A stretch of 64,000 nucleotides of DNA from Dipteris shenzhenensis. Its lineage: Eukaryota; Polypodiophyta; Polypodiopsida; Gleicheniales. Within the stretch, counting starts at the first letter, position 1. Each line of letters opens with the position of its first letter. The DNA is taken from the NCBI GenBank assembly GCA_047967505.1, contig CM106540.1; one strand, given 5' to 3'. The notes below the pieces were generated by a model that saw nothing but the letters and a program-made list of their open reading frames with translations, had not been told where the DNA came from and did no database searches. Positions 23,361 through 34,628 of this stretch are shown piece after piece. Made by a program: the position numbers and the translations under genes.

Positions 23361-26300
23361 TGCCCCTTTTTTAGCTCACCATCTAGGACATGCCACATAT
23401 ATGCACTCTGGCATGTATCTCCTCATGTTGTAGAAGATGTGTGTGCATACTAAGGACTTACCTATTGTATATCTTCATGATCATAACTGAACTCTAGCTG
23501 TGTATCTACATCTAATGTGACAGTAGCTGGAGTCAAATCCATGCATGAATGTGATGGATGTACATCACTGGAATCAGACTGTGTTGATGTAGATGGAAGT
23601 GCCTCGTGCTGAGGGCAAATGTGCCTCATGCTAAGGGCTTATTGTCAAATGTGCGTTGTGCTGAGGGCTTATTGTCAAATATGCATGATCAAAAAGTATG
23701 GGCTGATCCATGCTAACATCTGAAACGTCTGCATTCAATCTGTCAAGACTAATGAGGCTCGATTTTGCATCACAAATTGGTACATACCCTATGGGAATGA
23801 ATTGTCAAACTAGGTTCTCTTTCCACTCATAGATCTCATCCGGAGTCATGATTGGTGTATCATCAATTGTGTGATGAGAATAACTCCATGCTAGAGACGG
23901 TCTGGTGCTCTATGTAAGAGGCTTACCCGTGTATAGACGAGAGTGTCTACCCATGAGAACACTATGTAAGAACTGCCAATTGGGGTCTTATGCTCGAGCT
24001 ACCACTGGGGGCTTATTCCAAATTTGTCAATCTATGAACCAAGTCATTGGATGGCAAAACGTGTGTATGCCAAAAGATCAAGTCTATAATGAAATGATGA
24101 CAATGATGTGTCAAGAGTAGCCAACAGGTTGTACAAGACTAAATGGATATGCGTACAGAACCAATGCTAGAAAATAGTCAATGAATATGATTGTACATGG
24201 GTGGCATATGTGTGTGCAAGATGAATAACAATCCTGTGAATCCGAGGAAGATCACTTTGCCAAGTATCACACTATGTGATGAATTGCCAAATATGATGTA
24301 CTGAACTGATGTTAGACGTGTGAATGTGTATTCTGCTGATAGATCCAAAGGGATTGACACTAGTGGGAGCTAATCGAGTGATGTGGCAATGGCTTGGAGG
24401 ATTTTAATCTCCTCTATGGCTATGGAATAGTCTACAGCTAGACTTCAAGAGTTGGTTTTAATGAAGAGGATTGGATGATGCTGACCTGTGGAAAAGTCAA
24501 ATAGAATATTTGAGGTCTCAATGCATAGAGCATGATTTGCCTATTATTTTTGCTTTTTTTACAGCATTACGAAATTCCACTTGGATCAAAAGTCATGCTC
24601 ATTTGAAGTTTGAGACATACTTTGTCCAATGAGTGGTCCAAAATGAAGATGTGGATCGAGGGAGATGTGGCAATGTTGTTCATGTGCTGTTTACAAAGGT
24701 GTGCCTATGTGGCACAATGTGCTTAGAAGGCACTACTGACATGGCACTATGTGCTCACATGCATATGCTAAGTGTGCCTGTGGAGGCTAGCACTTTGCCA
24801 CATGGCATTGTGACATGGTGGAGGCTAACTGGGCAAAATAACATGGTAGTTGAGCTGGTTGAGGACGTGTCACAGTTGCTACTGAGCTAATAGATGACTT
24901 GCCAGGTTGGGTGGATAGATGATGTGGCATGATAAGGCACTTGTGTGGCTCTCGAATGATGTAGCACCTTGGATGCTTTACCATGTGTCAGGAAACTAAC
25001 CAACCCTGGGATGATAACCCTATCCTCACCCTATCTACCACCTGGTGCTTAATGGTGGACCAGAATCTTGGTAGATGCTATTGAAATATTGCAAGATTCT
25101 CTTGATGAACATCTCTTCACTAGTTGTAGCTCATGTGTTGGCTTCGTTTTGTGAGCATCATTGGAGATCGGCTCTTGGTTACATAGAAGGTGATTTGTGG
25201 GTGTTGTTTATCATCATCCATGAGGATACACTAGCCGACATTGAAACTTGAGCCGCTGTGAAGTTGTTACTAGGCGTGGTGGAGTTGTGTCAACTCATGG
25301 TCGCTTGGCATTGTAGATGTCATAGAAGTAAGCCATCAATCACCTACTATGCATTGAGGCCATGTAGAAGCCCATGGATTCTACTTCATGTTCATTGATT
25401 AATGTAGTCTGGATCACGTTGAGGGAGAGTTGGAGCATTGCTTGTTTTGCTAGAGGGTGCTCATGAGCATCATGTTACCGAGTTCGAGATGCGCCTGGAG
25501 TCAATGACTTTGGAGAGGCTAGCAGCCCATTTCGTTGATGGTTGCTGGAGGTTGGCATCATTTCAGGTTGTCGTTAGCCATCCATGAGGTATGCTCATTG
25601 AAGCATGTGCTTTGTGTCCTGTTAGTCGCTTACATGAGGGCCGTTGAGGTGTAGCTCGTCCAGTTTTTAGAGGCGTTGGCTACAGGGTAGAGCGTTGTAT
25701 ACCAGTTGGTAAAGGTTGTTGGTTGTTGTAGTTGGATCACTAGGAGTAGGCTGGCTGTGCAGCCTAGAATGCTGTTGGTGGAGCATTTGTGCAGCAGGTC
25801 TTGTAGCCGCATTGAATCTATCGAGTCTTGGAGCTGCAGGGTAGAGTCAACCCGATGAAGGACGCTATTGTCTGGATGAGTTTTGAATGTGGTTTGGTTG
25901 AGATGGCTTTGGGGCAGTTGTACTTGTTGAAGGCACTTTAGTCCAAGCCCGCCTTGCTTTGCTGAGTTTCGTTGGGTGCACTACTCTGTGGAAGGTCTTG
26001 GCAGCCCGTATGTCTTGTAGATGGCATGCCTCAGCTTGTAATCTTCTTTCCACACTGATCACTTATGTACCATTCCGTTGTTTTTGTGAACTGGCTTGTT
26101 GTAGAAGCAGTCCCATGTGGCTAAGCCTTGAGGTAGATGGAGGACTAAAACTAGCTAAAAGACCCTTAAAAAACCTTCCACAAAAGAGGAGAACCATATC
26201 CCTCAAAGTGGACAATGAACTTACACTCAAAACAAAGAGAACACAAGTCTGTGTTTCTCATAGAAAGAACCTCAACACAAAAATGACCATATCTCACTCT

Positions 26301-26550
26301 TCATAGCTCAACATGACAAGCTTTCTAAAGCAAATCGGAGAGGATAAGGGGCTCTACAAGAAGGGACTCTCAAAGAGAAAAAGTTTCCTACAAAGGAGGT
26401 CTTGTTTCCTTGATGAAGCAAGGGATTGCACTCTCTCAAAAGGAAACTATCTCATACAAAGATGAATCTCACAAGACAGAGAATGCCTCATAGAAGGAGG
26501 GCTTAATGCCTTGACAAGATGCAAGGTCTTGGGAGCATGATACCATGATA
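23361..26550. other. About 3.2 kb with no recognised gene
   Basis: Short direct repeats lie at 23595-23690 (units with GTGCTGAGGGCTTATTGTCA). Variants of 'ATGTGGCA...' and 'GTGGAGGCTA' recur at 24640-24850. No domain could be recognised in any frame. It may be an old non-autonomous retroelement. Confidence 0.35.
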
Positions 26551-26555
26551 AAGTG

Positions 26556-26556
<1 letters not shown>

Positions 26557-26593
<37 letters not shown>
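26557..26593. repeat. (GA)n microsatellite
   Basis: About eighteen GA units. Confidence 0.95.
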
Positions 26594-26595
<2 letters not shown>

Positions 26596-26663
26596 TACAC
26601 ACGATATAGCTACCTGTACACTATGTTGTATTGAACATAAACATGAATATATACATGAGAACC

Positions 26664-26686
26664 CATTAGGGTTAGGGTTAGGGTTT
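26664..26686 (+). repeat. Short TTAGGG-like tract
   Basis: Three TTAGGG units in a row. Too short to mark a former chromosome end. Confidence 0.6.
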
Positions 26687-26839
26687 TCCCATAATGCTCT
26701 ATTGAAATAGTACAATTTACATTATCCTCAACATATTTGGCTCCAAAATCCTAATGCTAACTACACTACTCAAATACCTCTTAATGTGGTGCTAACAAAT
26801 GTGGTTAACAAAGAAGTAGCTAGGAATCAACCCACACTT

Positions 26840-27262
26840 TGCACGTGAATTGGTTGATTTTTTTTGCTTTGAACAAATACCATCTATCCAAATGAGTTCT
26901 ACAATTGGAGTGGGCAATCTGGTTAAAGGTAAGACTTGCAATAGATGGCATCATGCTCTTCTACAAATCACAAGCTTCAAGATAAACTACCATATCCTAC
27001 CATTCACGCTTGTCAATAGCAATCATCTCAAAGTGATGACTCGTATTATCTTCATAATGAGGTGAGTGATTAAAATCCCCAACAAGGAAAGTATTGTGTC
27101 ACCAAAGGCGAGATTTCGAGACTGCCACATTTGAGCATGTATAGTTAAAACATACAAAGTACATAAAGCTGCAAACTCATATATTTCACCAAGTATCAAA
27201 CGTGGATTATCAAATGTATTCCTTATGTGTCATTTAAAGAAATCATTGGTTGTTAATCATGT
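26840..27262 (-). pseudogene. LINE endonuclease domain remnant
   Basis: Minus-strand translation shows DNPRLILGEIYEFAALCTLY, then LVGDFNHSPHYED, KREW, stop, DMVVYLEACDL and SLTFNQIAHSNCRTHLDRWY. This matches the exonuclease-endonuclease-phosphatase domain of plant LINEs (GDFN, 'FT..Q....SRLDR'). Stops and a frameshift are present. The CACTA end starts five bases further along. Confidence 0.75.
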
Positions 27263-27380
27263 CTCACACTACAAGGCATAGGCCCTTTTTCGACGAAAAT
27301 ACCGATGCTTTTTACATAATTTTTTTTTTCACGAGCGCAAACGTCGCTATAAAAGTCACTAAAAGCGTCGAAAAAGAACC

Positions 27381-27474
27381 GTTGCTATATAGCGACGATG
27401 ATAAACATCGCTATATAGCGACACTATTAATCATCGCTATATAGCGACACTGGTAAATGTCGCTATATAGCGAC
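27381..27474. repeat. Four subterminal palindromes spaced exactly 26 bp
   Basis: Sixteen-base sites of consensus GTCGCTATATAGCGAC start at 27381, 27407, 27433 and 27459. They are likely binding sites for the element's own DNA-binding protein, as in other CACTA elements. Confidence 0.85.
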
Positions 27475-27487
27475 GATTAACAGAACT

Positions 27488-27562
27488 AAAAAAAAAGGAT
27501 TAGTGGGACTAAACAGGGCTTGCTATGGCCCTGTTTAGCCCCACTAATCCTTTTTTTTTTTT
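27488..27562. repeat. Subterminal hairpin
   Basis: The arms 27497-27519 and 27528-27550 (GGATTAGTGGG... and ...CCCACTAATCC) pair with one mismatch around an 8-base loop. An A run on the left and a T run on the right lengthen the stem. Confidence 0.9.
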
Positions 27563-27587
27563 GTAATTACAAAATAAAGTTTTTTTA

Positions 27588-27735
27588 TAACAAAATTTCC
27601 CTTGCGAAAAGGGTGATACAAAATCGCTCAAATGAAATGATCGAGCAACAAAAACATATACATGTTGAACATATACAACATTGTTTGTTACAAAATTACC
27701 CTTTCGAAAGGGCGATACAAAATTGCTCAAACGAG
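27588..27735. repeat. Direct repeat in the CACTA 3' non-coding region
   Basis: A block of about 45 bp with ACAAAAT(T)..CCCTT, GCGAAAAGGG or TCGAAAGGGC, then GATACAAAAT is present twice, at about 27588-27632 and 27690-27735. Confidence 0.7.
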
Positions 27736-27799
27736 CAGATATACAAAATGACATACAGGGCGAAGAAAATGCAAACTGCTACTACCACTACTACTACTA

Positions 27800-29362
27800 C
27801 TACTCATCTGAATCCGAATCGTCCTCGTCTTGTTGGCCTGTTCCTTGGTCCTCGTGAGCTGTGCCTTCTCCCTGATCCTCATCACGTGCGTCTGATCCCT
27901 GGCCCTGGTGATCGCTTGCCTCCGGTGATGGGATGCTTGAGCTTTAACCCTAAGAGTGAACCATATAAATCGAAAATTAGATTGGAACTTAAAGAATAAA
28001 ACAATTTAAAAAGTGAGATTACAAGTAGGAGTAGACTTATACCATGCGAGTAGCCACCTCAGCCCAATTGATCGTCGCTCCCATTGCCTCTTGCTCAATA
28101 AACCACGGCTTTGTTCCTATGCGAAATGCGCATCGCATCTCTGCATTTGTAGGAAGACGACCAATCGCAACTTGCTGTGGATCCAATTTATGAGAGTTAG
28201 AGTTAGCTAAAGTGCATGTAATATGTAGTAAAACAAATAGAACAATACATTAAATGAGAAGAAGTAGACTTACTACGGTTGCCTCAAACGCCAACCATCC
28301 ACCTGCACCAAAGTGCGAAGTACCTACAATGTCTAGTCGTCTCTTCGCAGCCCTCCTTTGACCCTCGAACAATTCGGGATTATCCCTATTCTGCTTCTTG
28401 AAGAACTTCCAATCAGCTTTGTTTGCCCAACTGGGTTTAGCCAACCCCTTTGTGATGGAAGTACGCAAGGTTGATCTACGATGGTTCAAAACCAAACCCA
28501 TGCGCTCTCGCATATAATCCTCATTAAACTCCCAATTTGGCGGGTTAGGGTATTTTTGTTTTAATTCATCGATGACCGCCTGCTTCTTTTGGTCATCTTG
28601 ATATCGCCAATCGGTAGCAATGCCACTCTTGAAGTGATGGCTCATCAACCACCTCATGGTGGCCATCACTGCTTTGCCCTTTCTATCTTCTATTATCTCT
28701 CCGACAGTTATGATTTGATAGGAGAGATCCCCTGATGAGTAAGGAGGACTGATGGTAGCAGAGTCAGAAGGAGTGGAAGATGTGTGAGCACTTTCGGAGC
28801 GAGGAGTAGCAGTGGGAGTAGGAGAGGGCAAGGGACGTGATTGATACTGTGTCTCCGGACCAAGTGGAGACTTGTAGGAATGTGAGTGTGCTGACTCATC
28901 TACATCTCCCGAGTCAGCACAACATAAGCTGCCCTTCCTAGTCTTCCTTCCCTTACAAGAGGCACGCATAGGTGATGACCCCTCAGTCGAAGGTGCACGA
29001 GGGGATGGCTGGGTAGTACATCCAGCCGTTGGTGTAGGGGAGGGAATTGCTGAGGTCCTCTAAGATAGCAAAGAGAAGAATCTCGCTGCCTCCTCATCGC
29101 TCATCTATGCTACAAACTCATTGGGACTCCCGACAAAGCCATGCGCAGCTAGCAAAGGAGTTCCCCGAGGGGTAGTCGTAGTGCTACATGGAAGAGGAGT
29201 CAGACCAGGGGTAGTTGTAGTGCCAGGTCCGAGAGGAGTCAGACCAGGGGTAGTCCTCGGGGTAGTCGCTTGAGACGAATCAAAGTCCTCTGGAGCATAT
29301 AGATTGTGAGCTCTCCTCCTGCGAGGTTGTCCATACTCGTTGGATGAGCGACGTGATCCCAT
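27800..29362 (-). pseudogene. CACTA-element DNA-binding protein (Transposase_24-like)
   Basis: Exon 1 runs 29362-28274. It starts MGSRRSSNEYGQPRRRR, passes through a Thr/Pro-rich linker (TTPGLTPL repeats), then GKAVMATMRWLMSHHF, NPPNWEFNEDYMRERMG, LNHRRSTLRTSITKG and GTSHFGAGGWLAFEA, the family's conserved end block. Exon 2 is 28174-28043 (GRLPTNAEMRCAFRIGTK). Exon 3 is about 27945-27800 with an acidic tail ending DEDDSDSDE. Introns are GT-AG, except that the exon 3 acceptor is uncertain. Two in-frame TAG codons (29105-29107, 29060-29062) interrupt exon 1, so this copy is probably dead unless another start or splice avoids them. In such elements the product binds subterminal repeats. Confidence 0.75.
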
Positions 29363-29559
29363 GTCTAACATAGTCCTTGATATAGTCCTTCCTTGATATA
29401 TGAAACTAACTCGTTGGCTATAGTATATAGTCCTTTCTTGATGGAGATCAGGGGTTGCATCCAAGACTTCAGATTAGTCCCTTCATTAGCATTCGGCACC
29501 GCATATGGCTCAAGGATATCTTATGATTCTTTAGTTGTATTTCAGGCTTCTAGGCCTTT

Positions 29560-29900
29560 ATTCTGTTAGATCCACCTTGAGTCTTTGATAGATGCTACAT
29601 CCCATACCGATGGATGTTTAGACATGCACATATTAGATGACCTTTAGCTCATGACAATTGAGCATATAGGAGCCAACCTAGTGTATCTATTTCAATTGCA
29701 AAAAGAAGAGGGGAGATAGGATAGCCTTGTCTAATAGATCTCTTCAAAGGGCAGGGCTAAGCCATCTCTCCATTGATGCATACCTTCAATGAGGCATTAG
29801 TGAGTAGAAGCTAAATGTATGACACAAAGATGGGGTGAAGCACCAATGTCTATGAGAAGGCAGTAGAATCTCCTTGCCCCACAAAGAAAAGGTCAGTTGG
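29560..29900 (-). pseudogene. LINE reverse transcriptase fragment
   Basis: Minus frame: HPIFVSYI, stop, LLLTNASLKVCINGEMA, stop, PCPLKRSIRQG then PISPLLFAIEIDTLG. This is the palm segment ahead of the catalytic YADD. It does not join the endonuclease piece at 26.8-27.3 kb, because the order on this strand would be reversed. Confidence 0.75.
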
Positions 29901-30740
29901 TACTTCTACTTGTGATTTCCAAGACTTTGAGCATGATCTGGATACCACTATTCCTCGTAACATTGCATAGCTATATAAGATGGGGCTACACAATCACTAT
30001 CATCTTCGCTGGTGGGAGTGGGCCATGAATATGGAAGCACAGAGACAATTTGACCACTTTGGGATACAAAAGGTATGCTTACACTGGAATTATCACATAC
30101 AATTGAGTTAGTAGAACGGGTGTTTAAATTACCACTGATTACAAATGCATCGACGAAGGCTCCAAGCAAATATCCAAATGAGGTCATGGTACAGGAGTTT
30201 GGTGAGTGAGGACACTCAAAAGGATACTTTTATGTCAAGAATGCACTCAAAGGCTATAGACGAGATCAATGTATACCCAAATATACTCATTCCCTTTGTA
30301 GTAGCCCTGAGCTTCTAGTAGCCACTTAGGGATCCATCTCGGGTAACTCCTTTTCTTTTTAGGATTTGTTGCACATCTCCTTCTACGGGGTTTCCTATGC
30401 TAAGGAGTTTGCACCAGGCTTGGTATAGGTAGTAAGGGCAAGAGCGATGCTACGTGTGAAATTATTTTGCTGGATCATGTAGAACATTATCTTGGGGAGT
30501 GCCTTTGGGGAGCCAGTGGTGTCTTTCTCTTGATGTAGAGGGGCAAGGGTATGGCTGCTCATTCACTCTTGTCTTCTCCCCAAGTGCCTTTGGTGGTGAC
30601 TATTGTGCATTAGGGGAGAATTGGGGTCTCCAAAGGGCCCCCAATTAGTGCTTCCTAATTTCGAGGGATTAGTGCTCCTTTTTGTGGGGCAATGCCATGT
30701 TGAGGTGGAGGGTGGGTAGACCTACAAACAACCCCTATTG
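29901..30740. other. No gene recognised
   Basis: May hold further LINE debris. A 79-codon minus frame at 29948-30187 is unassigned. Confidence 0.35.
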
Positions 30741-31019
30741 AGACTACTCCTCTTATACCGGGGACCACTCAAACCATTTCCCCCCCTCAACCCATGCTTG
30801 ACCCTTCTCCCATATGCACCTCCCCCAAACAAACCTACAAGTCATTCAAGAGGTAGTGGGCCCTTCTGGGTGGTTTCCCCCCCCCTCTCAGCTTGTTACA
30901 GGTCTGCCCTTCCTCTTCTCTGGTCCAGCTCCATTCTCCCTCCATTTTTCAAATGTGGGAACTCATTTGGTAGCTTCTCTGCTGCCTCCTACTCTGGTCC
31001 ACTGTCTTTCTCCCTCTCC

Positions 31020-31290
31020 AGCACCTCCTATAGCAGCTGCTCATTCTCTCTCCATTCCTAGCTACAACACCTCCTATAGCAGCAGCTGCTCATCCCCCTC
31101 TACTCTTTCTCCCTCCATTCCTAGCTACGGTACCTCTTGTAGTGGCTGCTCATCCCCCTTTGCTCTTTCTCCCTCCATTCCTAGTGACAACACCTCCTGA
31201 AGCAGCCACTACAAGAGGTACCATAGCAGCAGCTGCTCATCCCCCTCTACTCTTTCTCTCTCCATTCCTAGCTACAACACATCTTGGAGC
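31020..31290 (+). repeat. Pro/Ser-coding tandem repeat with an embedded 22-bp inverted repeat
   Basis: Four degenerate units of about 60-66 bp hold CTCTTTCTCCCTCCATTCCTA, AGCTAC and GCAGCAGCTGCTCATCCCCC. The arms 31129-31150 and 31201-31222 (GGTACCTCTTGTAGTGGCTG plus two bases, and its complement) are perfect inverted repeats 50 bp apart. The plus frame reads low-complexity Ser/Pro. Confidence 0.75.
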
Positions 31291-31295
31291 TTCTC

Positions 31296-33898
31296 TCAAC
31301 CTTGTTTTTGTGGTCGATCCACAAGGTTCCAAGTGTTGTTCTTCATTATGGAGCCATACTCCGGACTGCATAGCCTCCATCCACCTATCATCACCCTATG
31401 CCTCTTCAAGACATGGGTTCTTCTGCACGGATCACCTCTGTCATCAAAGCGTAGTTGACCAAGTGTTCCTGCACCCTTCTTTGCTCCTCTAATCTCTTGG
31501 ACTAGCATTGTTCGGATGGTTCCTCCTCAATGGCTAGAGGTTCTCTGTTGTCCAAAAGCTGCTTTACTCACTTTGGGAATGGTTGTTGCTGTTGTGGTTC
31601 TGCAGGCTCTTCTTCCTCTTCTTTATCCTGAATCCTCCCAAGCACCATTGGTGGAGTTCGGTTTGCTGTTGGTGGTTGTACTGGATGGATATCTTGGTCC
31701 TGGTTGTCTGGGAAGGAAGCATCCTCCTCCAATTGATGCAACTGTTCTGAGAAGACCACATCATGACTTGCTATTACCTTCTTGGTAATAGGATTATAGA
31801 GACGATAACCCTTCGCCCCTTCACTGTAGCCCAAGAAAATAAAATTTTGGCTCTTCGATTCCCATTTGGTCCCTGTTAGCATCAGGGACATGCACGAAAA
31901 CAATCACATCCAAAAACTCTGAAATGTGCAGTTGAAGGTTTCTTACCAGAAAGGGCATACAGTGGAGTCATCCCATTCACAGCCTTCATGTAGCTATGAT
32001 TCGGAATGTAAACTATTGTGTTACATGCTTCAGCCCAGAAAGTCTTTGGAAAATCTTTCCCTTTCATCATACTCCTACCCATTTTGCAGATGATGCGCAT
32101 CTTGCACTCTCCTACTCCATTTTGCTATGGTGTATGTGGCAGGGGTTTCTGCCTCGAGTCTGCCTCTTGATCCCGTGACTTCTACAGTAACTTTTGAATT
32201 CACTGGATGTGAACTCACCACGTCTGTCTGATCTCAACTTCTTCACCTTCCTCCCTGTTTCTTTCTCGACCATTACATGCCATTCTTTGAACTTACTAAA
32301 AGCCTCATCTTTAGTCTTCAGGAAGTATATCCATATCCTTCTACTGTAGTCATCGATCAGTGTCATGAAGTAGTAGGAACCACCCAAAGCTTCTGTCTCC
32401 ATCTTTCCCCAGAGGTCCGTGTGAATGAGCTCTAGAGGGGCCTTTGCCCTGCTGGCCTCTTTAGGAAAGGGCTACCGATGTTGCTTGCCCATCATGCATG
32501 CTTCACGTACATCAAGCTGATCTGTAATTTCTGGTAGGTCTGCAATCATTCCACTTTTATGTATCTCCTTTAAAGAACTAAGTTCTAGATGACCAAACCT
32601 CTCATGCCATAGCTTAGTGTTGCTCACATCGGCTCGAGCACTGAAAGCTGAGAGTTCGTAGATGTTGTTGCACCGTGTACCTTTACCAATGACCTTCCCT
32701 TGAAGATCCAAAATCTGTGCACCATTCTTATCGAAGTGAACTTTGAGGTCCTGATTTATGATCACAGAAATGGACAACAAGTTCCTCTTGATATCTGGCA
32801 CATAAAGAACATCGAAAAACTGTTTTACAACTCCATCTGACTTGAGAGCAATCGTACCTTTTCCTTTTGCTGGACATTTTGCATCATTGCCGACTGCTAC
32901 TAGGATGTCATTCCCTATCGGATGTAGAGAGGTATACCAATCCTTTTGACTGGTCATGTGGTGTGATTCACCACTGTCAATAATCCAAGGTTCATCTGCA
33001 CGTACATGAACTGCCTCCGTGCAAATCTCCTCAATTGCTACGAATAGCTCTATTGGTACTGCCTATGTGCTGTTGCTGGACTCTTTCTTTACTCCGTTCT
33101 TCTCTTCTTTTGGCACTCATTCTGCTTGTGCCCTGCCTTGTTGCAATAGAAGCACTTGATCTTCTTCTTTCTCTTATCATCATCAGAAGAAGATGGGTTA
33201 CCAGAGTCCTTACCCTTACCTTTCTTTGATCCAGTCCTGAAAGCCGAATCTTCTCCAATCCTCATCTTTTGACGCATCTCCTCCTCCGAAAGCATCGCAC
33301 TGAAATCCTCAAAGTTGAGGGGTGGATTTCTTTGTTGTGTATTCAGCACTACTGTAATAAGACTGTTGTACTTTGGTGGGAGAATTCGTATGCACCTTCA
33401 TGCTAGATTCTTGCTAGTGATGGTGATGCCAATCATAGTCATCTAATCGCATAGATTCTTCACCCTCATGATGAACTTCTCTGCCGTTTTAGACTCAAAC
33501 AATTTCTTGTTCATGAGTTGAGTCTCCAGATTCTGAATCTGCATGTGATTCGTGGTCTCGTACTGATTTTTCAAGACCGTCCATGCCCCCTCCATTGTGG
33601 TGACATGTTGAATTAATGCCATGACAGAATCACTTACACTGCAAACAATAGAACACAGTGCATCTGCATTTCTTCTTGTCCATGCGAGAATCTCATCTGC
33701 AATTGGTACTATCTGTTGTCCTGCATTGGTTGGATTTGGTCTCGCAACCGGCTTCACATCCACCCCAGTAGAAGTATCCCAAAGCTCATATGCACTTAGG
33801 ATGGTCTTCATCTTGAACTTCCAAAGTGGATAGTTAGTGCCGTCCAACTTTTCGCTTTCATCGAATGGTGGGATTCGCAGTCTTGCGAGCTGGGCCAT
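31296..33898 (-). pseudogene. Copia element C gag-pol, truncated
   Basis: Gag starts MAQLARLRIPPFDESEKLDG at 33898 and includes a zinc knuckle CFYCNKAGHKQNEC near 33120. Protease has IIDSGESHHMT at about 32970. Pre-integrase reads LWHERFGHLELSSL and integrase LELIHTDLWGKME and TLIDDYSRRIWIYF, then FRVFGCDCF and NFIFLGYSEGAKGYRLY. Several frames are needed (breaks near 33440, 33080, 32470, 32110 and 31890), so it cannot make a full polyprotein. Confidence 0.88.
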
Positions 33899-33956
33899 CT
33901 ATCACAATGTGCTCACAAACAGAAACACACTACCAAATCTTCTTGCTAGAGCCCAA

Positions 33957-34223
33957 GCTCTGATACCATATAAGAAAACAATACAATGTCTATGCTCAAT
34001 AGATAACAGGATCTCGTATGCAAGAGAGAAAAGTAGATAGTATGGAGAATCAAAAATTTGATTATTGTAAAATTGATACAATAGATGGCACTGCCTCCCA
34101 GCTGTGCGCTCCTGTGTGATAAAGCTATTGAATCTATACCCTTTCAAGTTATTTTAATCCCCAAAACTACATATCCTTACAATTCCAAAAACCTTTGCGT
34201 AATAGATAGAGTGGAGTCCAACA
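33957..34223 (-). repeat. 5' LTR and primer binding site of element C
   Basis: The minus-strand LTR starts TGTTGGACTCCACTC at 34223 and ends at about 33972. TGGTATCAGAGC (initiator tRNA-Met type) occupies 33968-33957. The 3' boundary of the LTR is approximate because the terminal CA is not clear. Confidence 0.75.
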
Positions 34224-34628
34224 ATATCTAGCATTGCATAAGTGTTCCCACTAAGAAAAGATTTGGTCAAGCGGCCAAAACATATTTGAGCATTCATATG
34301 AAGTGAATAAGGAGAGAAACAACAATTTATACTAATTTATTCATCACGATCAAGACTCAACACACTTTTTAACATTTATGAACTCATAAATAAATTTGGA
34401 CGTGTATTACACTCCATACAATTACAACATGCAAACACATCTTTTCATGAAATATAGAAAATTAAACATATTTAAGAATACACATGTTCAAATGCTTGAA
34501 TTATGGCAATGAGATAGAAGAAATTTCCAAGTAATATTAAAAGATCTTTGGAACGAAATTAATACATCATATGGAGAATATAGTAGGATAACATATGGAA
34601 AACACGAACGCCATATAAAAAGACAATT
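34224..34628. other. 3' flank of the following minus-strand pseudogene
   Basis: AT-rich DNA with no feature seen. Confidence 0.35.

Larger units (their letters stand above)
27267..29464. mobile_element. CACTA (En/Spm) DNA transposon, left end and DNA-binding gene
   Basis: The terminus starts CACTACAAGGCATAGG at 27267. It is followed by four phased palindromes (27381-27474), a large hairpin (27488-27562), then a minus-strand gene of plant Transposase_24 type ending at 27800. The right terminus, which should read in inverse orientation, was not found before the LINE fragment at 29560, and no TNP2-type transposase was seen. The copy is therefore truncated or of deletion-derivative type. Confidence 0.82.
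31296..34223 (-). mobile_element. Ty1/copia element C, 5' part only
   Basis: In minus orientation, from high to low coordinates: LTR (34223 to about 33972), primer site, gag, protease, integrase and the first codons of RT. It stops at about 31296 just after EYGSIMKNNTWNLVDRPQ, which normally opens the Copia RT. The rest of RT, RNase H and the 3' LTR are missing. It belongs to a different lineage from elements A and B. Confidence 0.88.

Noticed and set aside
26664-26686. Interstitial telomere repeat
   Set aside because: Only three TTAGGG units, not the usual plant TTTAGGG, and no orientation change or subtelomeric context.
27520-27999. 159-codon plus frame in the CACTA element
   Set aside because: It overlaps the subterminal hairpin and the antisense last exon; explained as a shadow.
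26840-29900. One LINE split by the CACTA insertion
   Set aside because: On the minus strand the RT piece would precede the endonuclease piece, the reverse of LINE order, so they are separate fragments.
31129-31222. CACTACAAG motifs as true CACTA transposon ends
   Set aside because: They point at each other only 50 bp apart inside a tandem repeat, and no subterminal palindromes or coding lie near.
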